This document shows, one piece after another, positions 23,576-32,419 of a stretch of DNA of 64,000 bases. Both the position numbers and the translations under genes were made by a program. The DNA lies in contig CAVWHY010000012.1 in NCBI GenBank assembly GCA_963754955.1, positions 372,001 to 436,000 on the forward strand. The letters run 5' to 3'. This stretch comes from CAVQJU01 sp963754955 (GTDB lineage Bacteria; Acidobacteriota; Vicinamibacteria; Vicinamibacterales; CAVVIG01). Position 1 is the stretch's first letter, and every line of letters starts with the position of its first letter. The notes under the pieces were generated by a model. It was not told the DNA's origin, made no database searches, and saw only the letters and a program-made list of their open reading frames with translations.

Positions 23576-24819
23576 TTGTTGAAGATCATCGACGCGCGAA
23601 ACGAGCGGCAGCTGGCGGGATTGTTCAGGCGCGACGTGCGATCCGATCGCGCGTTCGAGCGCACCGTCCACGGCATCGTGGATCGCGTGCGCAAGGGCGG
23701 CGACCACGCGTTGACGGGGTTTGCGCGGCGGTTCGACGGCACGCGCGGCGCGCTCGAGGTGTCCGCCGAGGAAATCCGCGCGGGCGCCGCCAGCGTGGCC
23801 CCCGACGTCCGGCGTGCCATCCGCCAGGCCGCCCGTCATATCGCGCGCGTGGCATTCCGGCAGATTCCGAAACACTGGGATCTCGCCGTCGCGCCGGGCG
23901 TCTCGATCGAGCAGCGCGTCGAACCCCTCGCGCGGGTCGGCTGCTACGTGCCGGGCGGACGCTTTCCGCTGCCCTCTTCCCTGCTGATGACGGCGGTGCC
24001 GGCGCGCGTCGCGGGTGTTCGCGAGGTGATCGCGGTGTGTCCGAAGCCGGAGCCGGCCGTGATGGCCGCGGCGCTCGAGGCGGGCGTGACGCGGTTGTTC
24101 CGTATCGGCGGCGCGCACGCCGTCGCGGCGCTGGCCTTCGGCACCGAGACCATCCCGCGCGTGGACAAGATCGTCGGTCCCGGCAACCGCTTCGTCGCCG
24201 CCGCCAAGGCGTACGTCGCCGGCACGTGCGCGATCGACTTCTACGCGGGCCCGACCGAGATCGTGATCGTCGCCGGTTCCGGGCGCGCGGAGTGGATCGC
24301 CGCGGATCTCATCGCGCAGGCCGAGCACGATCCAGACGCGCGATCGATCCTGATCACGTGGAGCCGCACGCTGGCGGCGCGCGTCGCTCGCGCGGTCACG
24401 GCCGGTGCGGAGGGACGCGACATCGTGTTGCGCTCGCTCGACGCGCACGGCGCCGTCGTCCTCACCCGGACCGCGGAGGAGGCCATCGCACTGGCCAACC
24501 GGATGGCGCCCGAGCATCTCGTCGTCGATCGTGAGTCGCTCGACGCGGCAGCCGTTGACCGCGGGCGCGGTGTTCGTCGGACCGTTCACCGCGCAGGCCG
24601 CCGGCGACTACGCCACCGGATCGAACCACGTGCTGCCGACGGCCGGCGCCGCGCGATTTCGCGGCGGCCTGAGCGCGGCCGATTTCGTGCGCGTCATGAA
24701 CGTGCAGCGCGTGACGCGCGCCGGGCTGGCGAAGCTGGCGCCGACCGTCCTGCCCCTGGCGCGCGCCGAGGGGCTGACGGCTCACGCTGAATCCGTCGAG
24801 GTGCGCCGTGCTGCCATGA
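23576..24819 (+). CDS. hisD: Histidinol dehydrogenase (frameshifted)
   Basis: Oxidises histidinol to histidine in two NAD-dependent steps; zinc enzyme. Visible: CYVPGGRFPLPSSLLMTAVPARVAGV, the GPGNRFVAAAKAYV loop, IDFYAGPTEIVIVA, AEHDPDARSILIT and the catalytic APEHLVV. An extra G at about 24547-24548 shifts the frame; afterwards the chain reads QPLTAGAVFVGPFTAQAAGDYATGSNHVLPT to LTAHAESVEV. In that frame no stop occurs before hisC. The likely stop is TGA 24817-24819, overlapping the hisC ATG, which needs one more small indel nearby. The end coordinate is therefore an estimate. The start at 23576 is TTG. Confidence 0.88.
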
Positions 24820-25868
24820 AGGACCAGGTACCGAAAAGCCGCCCGAGCTGTACGACGGATTGCGCCTGCACCAGAACGAGAACACGCGCGGCTGTTCGCC
24901 GAGAGTCATCGAGGCGCTCGCCCGCCTGCGGCCGGAGCAGATCGGTTTCTACCCGCCGTACGCCGCCGTCACCGAAAGCGCGCGCGCAGTATTTCGGCGT
25001 GCCGACCGACCAGGTGACGCTCGTGAACGGCCTCGACGAAGGCATCATGGCCGTCGCGATCGCGTACCTGCGGCCCACCGCCGGAAGCGGCCTGGTCCCC
25101 GAAGCGATCGTTCCGGAGCCGGCGTTCGAGATTTTCGGTTTCGACACGGCGGTGGCCGGCGGACGCGTCGTCCGGGTGATGCCGAACGCCGATTTCCGTT
25201 TCGCCGAGGACGCCGTGCTCGCGGCCATCACGCCGCAGACGCGCGTCGTCTTCCTGACGAACCCGAACAACCCGACGGGCGTGCCCGTGCCGTTCGAGGC
25301 GATTCGGAACGTGGCCCGGCGCGTGCCGAAGGAGGCGGTCGTCTTCGTGGACGAGGCGTACGCCGAGTTCGCCGGGCGCTCGTTCATCCCGGAGCTGCCG
25401 CAGTACCCGAACGTGATCGTGGGCCGCACGTTCTCGAAAGCGTTCGGCCTGGCGGGCCTGCGGATCGGCGCGCTCGTCGGCGCCCCGGACACTGTCGATC
25501 CGGCTCGATTCGCCATCCCGGTCTACAGCTTGAATATTGCCGCGGTCGTAGCGCTGCAGGCGGCGCTCGGCGACCTCGCCTACGTGCAGGGGTACGTGCG
25601 GCAGGTGCATGAGTCGAAATCGCTGCTGTATGCCGCCTGCGATCGGCTCGGGCTGAAGTACTGGCCGAGCGACGCCAATTTCGTGCTCGTCCGCGTCGGC
25701 GATCGCGTCGATGAAGTGATCGACGGTGCGCGCGCGAGGGGGATTTACCTCCGCGGCCGTTCGTCCGAGCCGGGCTGCGAAGGGTGCCTGCGGATGGGTG
25801 CCGGCTGGGCGGATCACACGCAGCGCGGCATCTCGGCGATCGAGGAGGTCCTGTGCGGCGCGCGGTAA
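24816..25868 (+). CDS. hisC: Histidinol-phosphate aminotransferase (two frameshifts)
   Basis: PLP-dependent transamination of imidazole-acetol phosphate. From ATG 24816 the frame reads MKDQVP. A missing A in the A-run at about 24832-24835 then leads to KPPELYDGLRLHQNENTRGCSP, the usual HisC N-terminus. A second shift in the (GC)n run near 24978-24986 leads to QYFGVPTDQVTLVNGLDEG. The rest is clean: LTNPNNPTGVPVPF, FVDEAYAEFAGRSF, GRTFSKAFGLAGLRIGAL with the PLP lysine, and a C-terminal RGRSSEPGCEGCLRMGAG. Both indels fall in simple-sequence runs, as expected of sequencing errors. The gene overlaps hisB by 16 nt. Confidence 0.88.
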   Translation: MKDQVPKSRPSCTTDCACTRTRTRAAVRRESSRRSPACGRSRSVSTRRTPPSPKARAQYFGVPTDQVTLVNGLDEGIMAVAIAYLRPTAGSGLVPEAIVPEPAFEIFGFDTAVAGGRVVRVMPNADFRFAEDAVLAAITPQTRVVFLTNPNNPTGVPVPFEAIRNVARRVPKEAVVFVDEAYAEFAGRSFIPELPQYPNVIVGRTFSKAFGLAGLRIGALVGAPDTVDPARFAIPVYSLNIAAVVALQAALGDLAYVQGYVRQVHESKSLLYAACDRLGLKYWPSDANFVLVRVGDRVDEVIDGARARGIYLRGRSSEPGCEGCLRMGAGWADHTQRGISAIEEVLCGAR

Positions 25869-26440
25869 TCGATCGGCGGACGACCGAAACGTCGATCGCG
25901 ATGAAGATCGACCTCGACGGCAAAGGCAAGTACCAGGTCCGCACCGGCATCCGCTTCCTCGATCACATGCTCGAGCTGTTCGCGCGCCACGGCGCGTTCA
26001 ACCTGACCATCGACGCGAAAGGCGACCTCGACGTCGATCAGCATCACACCGTCGAAGATCTCGGCATCGCGCTCGGCGAGGCGGTCTCCGCCGCGCTCGG
26101 GACGCGGCGCGGCATCAACCGGGCCGGCTACTTCGTGATGCCGATGGACGAGACGCTGGCGGTCGCGGCCATCGACCTGAGCGGACGGCCTCACGCCGTC
26201 GTCGATCTGAAAGTCAAAACGGCGCGCGTCGGCGACCTGCAGACCGAGCTCGTGCACGACTTCTTCGAGGGGTTCGCCATCGGCGCGCGCGCCAACGTGC
26301 ACGTCAAAGTGCTGTATGGCCGGTCGAGCCACCATCACGTCGAGGCGGTCTTCAAGGCGTTTGCGCGCGCGCTCCGGGTCGCCTGCTCGAAGGACAAGCG
26401 CCTCGCGAAAGTGCTCCCGAGCACCAAGGGCCTGTTGTGA
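25853..26440 (+). CDS. hisB: Imidazoleglycerol-phosphate dehydratase
   Basis: 195 residues, the stand-alone dehydratase without the enteric phosphatase domain. Metal-binding motifs FLDHMLELFARHG, DQHHTVEDLGIALG, MDETLAVAAIDLSGRP, HDFFEGFA and GRSSHHHVEAVFKAFARAL are all present. The GTG start at 25853 is supported by GAGGAGG at 25842-25848 and the conserved N-terminus RRAVIDRRTTETSI. It begins inside the end of hisC. A separate histidinol-phosphate phosphatase must lie elsewhere. Confidence 0.94.
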   Translation: MRRAVIDRRTTETSIAMKIDLDGKGKYQVRTGIRFLDHMLELFARHGAFNLTIDAKGDLDVDQHHTVEDLGIALGEAVSAALGTRRGINRAGYFVMPMDETLAVAAIDLSGRPHAVVDLKVKTARVGDLQTELVHDFFEGFAIGARANVHVKVLYGRSSHHHVEAVFKAFARALRVACSKDKRLAKVLPSTKGLL

Positions 26441-27036
26441 TCGCGCTCATCGACTACCGCGCGGGCAACCTGACGTCGGTGCGCAAGGCGTTTGGCGCCC
26501 TCGGCGCCGACCTGTACACGCCCGCCAACCCCGCCGAGCTCGGTGAAGCTGCGGGAATCGTCGTGCCGGGCGTCGGACACTTCGGCGCCACGCGGGCGTT
26601 GGGACCCGACTGGATGGAGGCCATTCTCGCGCGCGTCGGCGAGGGCCGCCCCCTGCTCGGCATCTGCCTCGGCATGCAGTGGCTGTTCGAGGGGAGCGAA
26701 GAGGCGCCCGAGCTTCCCGGTCTCGGCCTCCTCGGCGGACAGTGCTACCGGCTGCCGGCGTCCGCCACCATCAAGATTCCGCACGTGGGCTGGAACGCGC
26801 TCGACATGCAGCGGGACGCACCGATCGTCGATGCCGTGGAGTCAGGTTCGCAGGTGTACTTCACGCACAGCTTCGTGGCACCGGTCACCGGCGACACCGT
26901 TGCCGTCACCCGCCACGGCGAACCGTTTGCGGCCGTCGTGCAGCGGGGACACGTCGCCGGCGTCCAGTTTCATCCCGAGAAATCCGGGGACGTGGGGCTG
27001 CAGATCCTTCGTAATTTCCTGAGCCTGGTGGGGTAA
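26437..27036 (+). CDS. hisH: Imidazole glycerol phosphate synthase, glutaminase subunit
   Basis: 199-residue class I glutamine amidotransferase that feeds ammonia to HisF. N-terminal IALIDYRAGNLTSV, nucleophile Cys in PLLGICLGMQWLF, and catalytic His-Glu in VAGVQFHPEKSG. GTG 26437 overlaps the hisB stop (GTGA). hisF starts 8 nt after its stop, in keeping with a tight HisH-HisF complex. Confidence 0.94.
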   Translation: MIALIDYRAGNLTSVRKAFGALGADLYTPANPAELGEAAGIVVPGVGHFGATRALGPDWMEAILARVGEGRPLLGICLGMQWLFEGSEEAPELPGLGLLGGQCYRLPASATIKIPHVGWNALDMQRDAPIVDAVESGSQVYFTHSFVAPVTGDTVAVTRHGEPFAAVVQRGHVAGVQFHPEKSGDVGLQILRNFLSLVG

Positions 27037-27043
27037 ACCGTTC

Positions 27044-27799
27044 GTGCTGTCCAAGCGCATCATCGCGTGCCTCGACGTCCGCGACGGCCAGGTCGTCAAA
27101 GGGATCAACTTCGAAGGGCTGCGGACGGCGGGCGATCCCGCCGAGCTCGCGCGGCGCTACAACGCCGAAGGCGTCGACGAGCTCGTCATCCTCGACATCA
27201 CGGCGACAATCGAGCGGCGACGCGCGTTGGCCGACACCATCCGCGCCGTCGCGCGCGAGCTGTTCATCCCGCTCGCTGTCGGCGGCGGCATCCGCACCGA
27301 GGAGGACGCCGCCGCGGCCGTCGATGCCGGAGCAGACAAGGTCAGCCTGAATACCGCGGCGCTGTCGAACCCCTCGCTCATCACCACGCTCGCCGAACGC
27401 TACGGCAGCCAGGCCGTGCTGGTCGCCATCGACGCGAAATGGGAGGGCGATCGCGCCGCCGTCTACGTGCGCAGCGGCAAGACGCCCGGCGACCGCGACG
27501 CCGTGAGCTGGGCCAGGGAAGCCGAGGACCGCGGGGCCGGCGAAATCCTGCTGACGTCGATCGACCGCGACGGCACCAAGGTCGGCTTCGACTGCCGCCT
27601 GACGTCGGCAGTGTCGAGTGCCGTGTCGATCCCGGTCATCGCTTCCGGCGGCGCGGGCACGCTCGATCACTTCTCCGAGGTGTTCACGACCGGCCGCGCC
27701 GACGCGGCCCTCGCCGCGTCAATCTTTCACTACGCGGAAACCAGCGTCGACACGTTGAAACGATACTTGAAGCAACGAGGCATACCGGTTCGCCTGTGA
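27044..27799 (+). CDS. hisF: Imidazole glycerol phosphate synthase, cyclase subunit
   Basis: 251-residue TIM barrel that makes IGP and AICAR from PRFAR and ammonia. Catalytic Asp residues in IIACLDVRDGQVVKG and VLVAIDAKWEGD, phosphate-binding GGGIRT and ASGGAGTLDHF, and the C-terminal RYLKQRGIPVRL are all visible. GTG start at 27044. It is followed by hisA, reversing the common hisA-hisF order. Confidence 0.94.
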   Translation: MLSKRIIACLDVRDGQVVKGINFEGLRTAGDPAELARRYNAEGVDELVILDITATIERRRALADTIRAVARELFIPLAVGGGIRTEEDAAAAVDAGADKVSLNTAALSNPSLITTLAERYGSQAVLVAIDAKWEGDRAAVYVRSGKTPGDRDAVSWAREAEDRGAGEILLTSIDRDGTKVGFDCRLTSAVSSAVSIPVIASGGAGTLDHFSEVFTTGRADAALAASIFHYAETSVDTLKRYLKQRGIPVRL

Positions 27800-27820
27800 A
27801 TCACCGTTGATTGAGGCCTG

Positions 27821-28513
27821 ATGCTGATTCCTTCGATCGATCTCCAGAATGGCGCAGTCGTCCAGCTCGTCCAGGGCGAGCGCCTCGCCATCCGGGACGA
27901 TGACGTCTTTCGCTGGGTGCGCCGATTCCAGCGCTTTCCGAAGGTGCAGGTGATCGACCTGGACGCCGCCATGGGCAAGGGCGACAACCTCGACATCGTC
28001 CGGCAGATCGCCGCGGCCCTCTCGTGCCGAGTCGGGGGCGGCATCCGCACGGTCGAGCGCGCACGCGACGTCCTCGCGGCCGGAGCCCGGCAGATCATCG
28101 CCGGATCCTCGCTCTTCAGGGACGGCCAGCCCGACCTCGACTTTGCGAAACAGCTCGCGGATGCGGTCGGCGCCGAGCAGGTCATCGCCGCGGTGGACAG
28201 TCGCGGCGGTCATGTCACGATTCACGGCTGGAAAACGGTCCTCCCGGTACGGGCGGTCGATGCGGTTCGCGCCCTGGAGCCGTTCTGCGGTGAGTTCCTC
28301 TACACGCATGTCGACGCCGAAGGCCTGATGCGCGGCACCGATCTTGAAGCAATTCTGGCCGTGAGACAGAACACGACCCGCCGCGTCACCGCCGCCGGGG
28401 GCATCACGACGCAGCGCGAAATCGACGAGCTCCATGCCGCGGGAGTCGACTCAGTGGTCGGGATGGCCATTTACACAGGAGCGCTCCAGGTCGGAGAACC
28501 CGCCGAACCTTAA
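27821..28513 (+). CDS. hisA: ProFAR isomerase (HisA), HIS6-like variant
   Basis: 230-residue TIM barrel that isomerises ProFAR to PRFAR. Conserved PSIDLQNGAVVQLVQGE, CRVGGGIRTVERA, AAVDSRGG and YTHVDAEGLMRGTD. The THVD(A)EG loop and short length resemble the eukaryotic HIS6 type more than typical bacterial HisA, which has YTDI/DGML motifs. This is the last his gene here; no hisE is found, so the pyrophosphohydrolase step is encoded elsewhere. Confidence 0.88.
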   Translation: MLIPSIDLQNGAVVQLVQGERLAIRDDDVFRWVRRFQRFPKVQVIDLDAAMGKGDNLDIVRQIAAALSCRVGGGIRTVERARDVLAAGARQIIAGSSLFRDGQPDLDFAKQLADAVGAEQVIAAVDSRGGHVTIHGWKTVLPVRAVDAVRALEPFCGEFLYTHVDAEGLMRGTDLEAILAVRQNTTRRVTAAGGITTQREIDELHAAGVDSVVGMAIYTGALQVGEPAEP

Positions 28514-28624
28514 GTGCTTCCTTTCAAATCCTTGATAGAATAGCGGTTGGCCATTTTCTGGGGAGCACCCTACCGCACGTGACGCACAGCACTCCAGACA
28601 ATCCCGGATCTCGGCCAGCCGGAA

Positions 28625-31600
28625 GTGCGGGTCTCCGGTGCCCCCATCCTGGCGAGCGGGAAGTTTCTACATGATGGGGACGCACGTTTCCTGATCAAGG
28701 GCGTCGCGTACGGCACGTTCGCTCCTGACGAACAGGGGCGCCAGTTCCCGCCGCCGGCCCGGATCGCAGAAGACTTCCGGCTGATGGCCGGCCTCGGCAT
28801 CAACACGCTTCGTACTTACACGCCGCCTTCCACTTTGTTGCTGGACGAAGCCGCGCGCCACGGTCTGCGCGTCATGATTGGCCTGCCGTGGTCGCAGCAC
28901 GTCGCGTTCCTCGACGACCGCCAGCTCAGGCGCACGATACGCCGCGAACTCAGCGAGAACGTGCGGGAGCTTGCGGGTCATCCCGCGGCGCTGCTGTTCG
29001 CCCTCGGAAACGAGATCCCGCCGGGTGTCGTCCGCTGGCACGGCAGCCTGCGCGTCGAGCGCTTCCTCCGCGACCTGTACCAGGACGCCAAGGAGATCTC
29101 TCCCGCGTCGCTGTTCACGTACGTCAACTTCCCGCCGACGGAGTTCCTCGATCTCTCGTTCTTCGACATCTGCGCGTTCAACGTGTACCTGCACCGCGAG
29201 CCTGAGCTGCGCGCGTACCTGACACGGCTGCAGCATATCGCCGGCTACAAGCCCTTGCTGTTGGCCGAAGCGGGCGCGGATTCGATTCGGGAGGGGGAAG
29301 AAGGCCAGGCCGCCATCACGGCGATGCATATCCGCGCCGCCTTCGAGGAAGGCGCCTGCGGTGCCGTGGCTTTTTCGTGGACCGACGAATGGTGGCGCGG
29401 CGGCCACGATGTCGAGGACTGGGCATTCGGCCTCGTCGATCGCGAGCGCCGCATGAAGCCCGCGGCCGTCGCCGTCGCCCAGGCGTTCAGCGACGCGCCG
29501 TTCCCGCCCGCGGTGCGGGCGTCTTGGCCGAAAGTCTCGGTGGTGGTCTGCGCATACAACGCGGCCGACACGCTCGAGGACTGTCTCTCCTCGCTCGACC
29601 GGCTCACCTACCCCGACTACGAAGTCATCCTCGTCAACGACGGCTCCCGCGACGCCACGGGCGATATCGGGCGGCGACACACGCGCGTCCGCGTCATCGA
29701 TGTCCCGAACGCGGGCCTGAGCGCCGCGCGAAACGTCGGGCTGGCCGAAGCGCGCGGCGAGATCATCGCGTACACCGACGCGGACACCCGCGTCGACCCG
29801 GACTGGCTGACGTTTCTCGTCCAGCCGTTTCAAACCTCCGACGTCGTCGGCTCCGGCGGCCCGAACGTCGTGCCGGCCGACGATCCGCCGATGGCGCAGT
29901 GTGTCGCGCGCGCGCCGGGCGGCCCGACGCACGTGCTGCTCGACGACCGGATCGCCGAGCACGTGCCGGGCTGCAACATGGCGTTCCGCCGCGAAGCGCT
30001 GCTCGCGATCGGCGGCTTCAACCCCATCTATCTCCGTGCCGGCGACGATGTCGATGTGTGCTGGCGGCTGCAGGCACGCGGATGGCGGATCGGGTTCTCG
30101 GCGGCGGCCCTCGTCTGGCATCACCACCGGACCTCGGTCAACACTTACTGGCGCCAGCAGGTTGGCTACGGTGAAGGCGAAACATGGCTGATGGCCCACC
30201 ATCCCGAGAAGTTTCTGGACGGCCACATGCTGTGGCGCGGCCGCATCTACAGCCCGCTGCCGTTCGTGCGGTCGCTCTGGGGCGTGCGGGTTAACGCGGG
30301 CGTCTGGGGAACAGCCGCGTTCCCATCCGTCTATCGGGCCGACGTTCATCCGTTCGCGTTCATGCCGCATTCGATCTGGTGGCAGATCGTCTCGTTTGCG
30401 CTGACGCTGTCGGGCATCGGCGTCGTGGCGACCAGGACACACCGGTGGGCGGCGGGGCTGCTCCTTGGCAGCGGTCTCGTCGGCCTGGCGGTCACCGTCG
30501 CGAAAAACCTCGCGTATGCGCTCCGCTCCGATGTCGCGTCGCTGCCCGGCGGCAAACTCTGGTACCGCGCGACGGTCGCCTATCTGCACTTCATCCAGCC
30601 GCTGGCGCGCGTGCGCGGGCGGATCCGCGGCATCCTCGCGCCGGCGTTGGTCGCGCTGCCGAACGCCAAGCCGCAGACGAGCCGCGGCCCGAGGCCGTCG
30701 GTCCGTGAGGCGGTGGGGGCGCTGCTGCTTCTGTCCGGGACGGTGACCGAGGATCTGTTCTGGAGTGAAACCTGGACATCGGCGGATCGGCTGCTGTCCC
30801 AGCTCACCGACTGGCTGCGGCGATCCCGGGCCGTGCGCTCCATCGAGATCGACGACGGGTGGTCGGACGATCGCGATGTCAGCGTGCTCGTGGGACGCTG
30901 GGCGTGGCTCGACGTCCGGGCCCTGGCCGAGGATCACGGTTCCGGCCGGACGTTGATCCGCATCAGCACCCACCTGCGGCCGACGATCTTCGGCGTGGTG
31001 ACCGCCGTCGGGTTCGGCGCGGGTCTTCTCGTGGCCGCCGGCGCCGGCCTGTCGCTCAAGTGGCCGCTGGCGGGAGCCCTGGCCGCCGGGGTGACGCTGC
31101 TCATCATCGCGTTGACGGCGTGGCGCACGGCCCAGGCGACCGCGATCGTCCGGCGCGCGGTCGTCCGCGTCACCGCCGCGCAGCAGATGACGCCGGTGCG
31201 GACGGGCGGGGCGCACGCGTCGATCATCTCGCCGACGAGGCTGCGCACCTACGGCCTGCGGAGCGCGCTCATCTTCGTCCTGATGATCGTCGGGATCGGC
31301 ACAGGCACGTTCATGCTGCAGGAGGCCGCGAGCGCCGTCCGGCTGGTCATCGGCGCGCATGATGGTGCCGCCGTGGGCGGCCCGTCGATCTCGGCCTGGC
31401 TGAACACACCCGGCGGCATTGCCATCGCGCCCAACGGCGACATTTACTTCGCGGACTCGAACAACGACGTCATCGACCGCGTCGATCACCGGCTCGGCGT
31501 GACGACATTTGTCGGCAACCGCACCAACGGGTTCTCCGGGGACAACGGTCCGGCAACTCGCGCCCAGCTGGACACGCCGGACGGCGTGGCCATCGCGCCG

Positions 31601-32419
31601 GACGGCGACCTCATCGTCGCCGACTCGCACAACGACCGCATCCGTCGCGTGGACTCGCAGACGCGCGTCATCACGACGATTGCCGGATCGGGAGAAAACG
31701 GCTACGACGGGGACGAAAAGCCGGCGATCGAAGCGGCCATGAACACGCCGAGCTCCGTGGCGACGACGCCGAACGGCGACATCTATATCGCCGACACGCT
31801 GAACAACCGGGTCCGGATGATCGACCACGTCAACGGGTTCATCCACACGGTAGCCGGCGACGGCGAAACCGGCGGCGACGGCCCCATCGGCGACGGCGGT
31901 CCGGCGACGAGCGCGCACCTGTTCATGCCGAGCGACGTGCAGGTGGCGAACAACGGCGACATCTACATCGCCGACATGCACCACAACCGCGTGCGAAGAG
32001 TGAGCGCCGCCACGCACGTTATCACCACGGTTGCCGGCACGGGCGCGTTCGGCGCCGGCGGCGACAATGGTCCGGCCACGGAGGCGAGCCTCGCCGGCCC
32101 GGCAGGGCTGGCGCTCGTCGAGGACTCGCTCGGCCGCCTGACGATGTTCGTCGCGGACTACTACAACGGCACGGTGCGGGCCGTCGATTTCAACGGCATC
32201 CTGCGCAACGTGAGCGGCGAAGGGCGGGTGAAATTCGGCGCGCCGTCGCGCGTCGCCTTTGCCCCGGGGACTGGCTGGCTGTACGTGGCCGACGCCAGCA
32301 ACCACCAGGTCGTCGCATTGAACATCCCCGTCGCGTTGCTGAGCCGCGGCCGGGGCGTAACGCCCTTGCGCGGCGGCACGGCGCCGAGTCCGCGCAGCCC
32401 TAACCGGAGGACCGGCTGA
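28625..32419 (+). CDS. Multidomain membrane glycosyltransferase: GH barrel - GT2 - TM - NHL propeller
   Basis: 1264 residues. About 10-295: clan-A glycoside hydrolase-like TIM barrel (IKGVAYGTFAP, acid/base in LFALGNEIPPG, nucleophile Glu in LLLAEAGADS). About 305-560: family 2 glycosyltransferase (SVVVCAYNAADTLEDCL, VNDGSRD, DXD-like YTDADTRVDPDW, GGFNPIYLRAGDDVDVCWRLQ). About 585-650 and 825-905: membrane segments. About 935-1240: NHL beta-propeller repeats (ATPDGDLIVADSHNDRIRRVD type, five or more blades), likely outside the cytoplasm. I chose GTG 28625; coding may start further upstream (open from 28583, or GTG 28579 with a shift). It probably builds and possibly trims a surface glycan. 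The next gene, an ABC exporter, starts immediately after its stop. Confidence 0.8.
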   Translation: MRVSGAPILASGKFLHDGDARFLIKGVAYGTFAPDEQGRQFPPPARIAEDFRLMAGLGINTLRTYTPPSTLLLDEAARHGLRVMIGLPWSQHVAFLDDRQLRRTIRRELSENVRELAGHPAALLFALGNEIPPGVVRWHGSLRVERFLRDLYQDAKEISPASLFTYVNFPPTEFLDLSFFDICAFNVYLHREPELRAYLTRLQHIAGYKPLLLAEAGADSIREGEEGQAAITAMHIRAAFEEGACGAVAFSWTDEWWRGGHDVEDWAFGLVDRERRMKPAAVAVAQAFSDAPFPPAVRASWPKVSVVVCAYNAADTLEDCLSSLDRLTYPDYEVILVNDGSRDATGDIGRRHTRVRVIDVPNAGLSAARNVGLAEARGEIIAYTDADTRVDPDWLTFLVQPFQTSDVVGSGGPNVVPADDPPMAQCVARAPGGPTHVLLDDRIAEHVPGCNMAFRREALLAIGGFNPIYLRAGDDVDVCWRLQARGWRIGFSAAALVWHHHRTSVNTYWRQQVGYGEGETWLMAHHPEKFLDGHMLWRGRIYSPLPFVRSLWGVRVNAGVWGTAAFPSVYRADVHPFAFMPHSIWWQIVSFALTLSGIGVVATRTHRWAAGLLLGSGLVGLAVTVAKNLAYALRSDVASLPGGKLWYRATVAYLHFIQPLARVRGRIRGILAPALVALPNAKPQTSRGPRPSVREAVGALLLLSGTVTEDLFWSETWTSADRLLSQLTDWLRRSRAVRSIEIDDGWSDDRDVSVLVGRWAWLDVRALAEDHGSGRTLIRISTHLRPTIFGVVTAVGFGAGLLVAAGAGLSLKWPLAGALAAGVTLLIIALTAWRTAQATAIVRRAVVRVTAAQQMTPVRTGGAHASIISPTRLRTYGLRSALIFVLMIVGIGTGTFMLQEAASAVRLVIGAHDGAAVGGPSISAWLNTPGGIAIAPNGDIYFADSNNDVIDRVDHRLGVTTFVGNRTNGFSGDNGPATRAQLDTPDGVAIAPDGDLIVADSHNDRIRRVDSQTRVITTIAGSGENGYDGDEKPAIEAAMNTPSSVATTPNGDIYIADTLNNRVRMIDHVNGFIHTVAGDGETGGDGPIGDGGPATSAHLFMPSDVQVANNGDIYIADMHHNRVRRVSAATHVITTVAGTGAFGAGGDNGPATEASLAGPAGLALVEDSLGRLTMFVADYYNGTVRAVDFNGILRNVSGEGRVKFGAPSRVAFAPGTGWLYVADASNHQVVALNIPVALLSRGRGVTPLRGGTAPSPRSPNRRTG

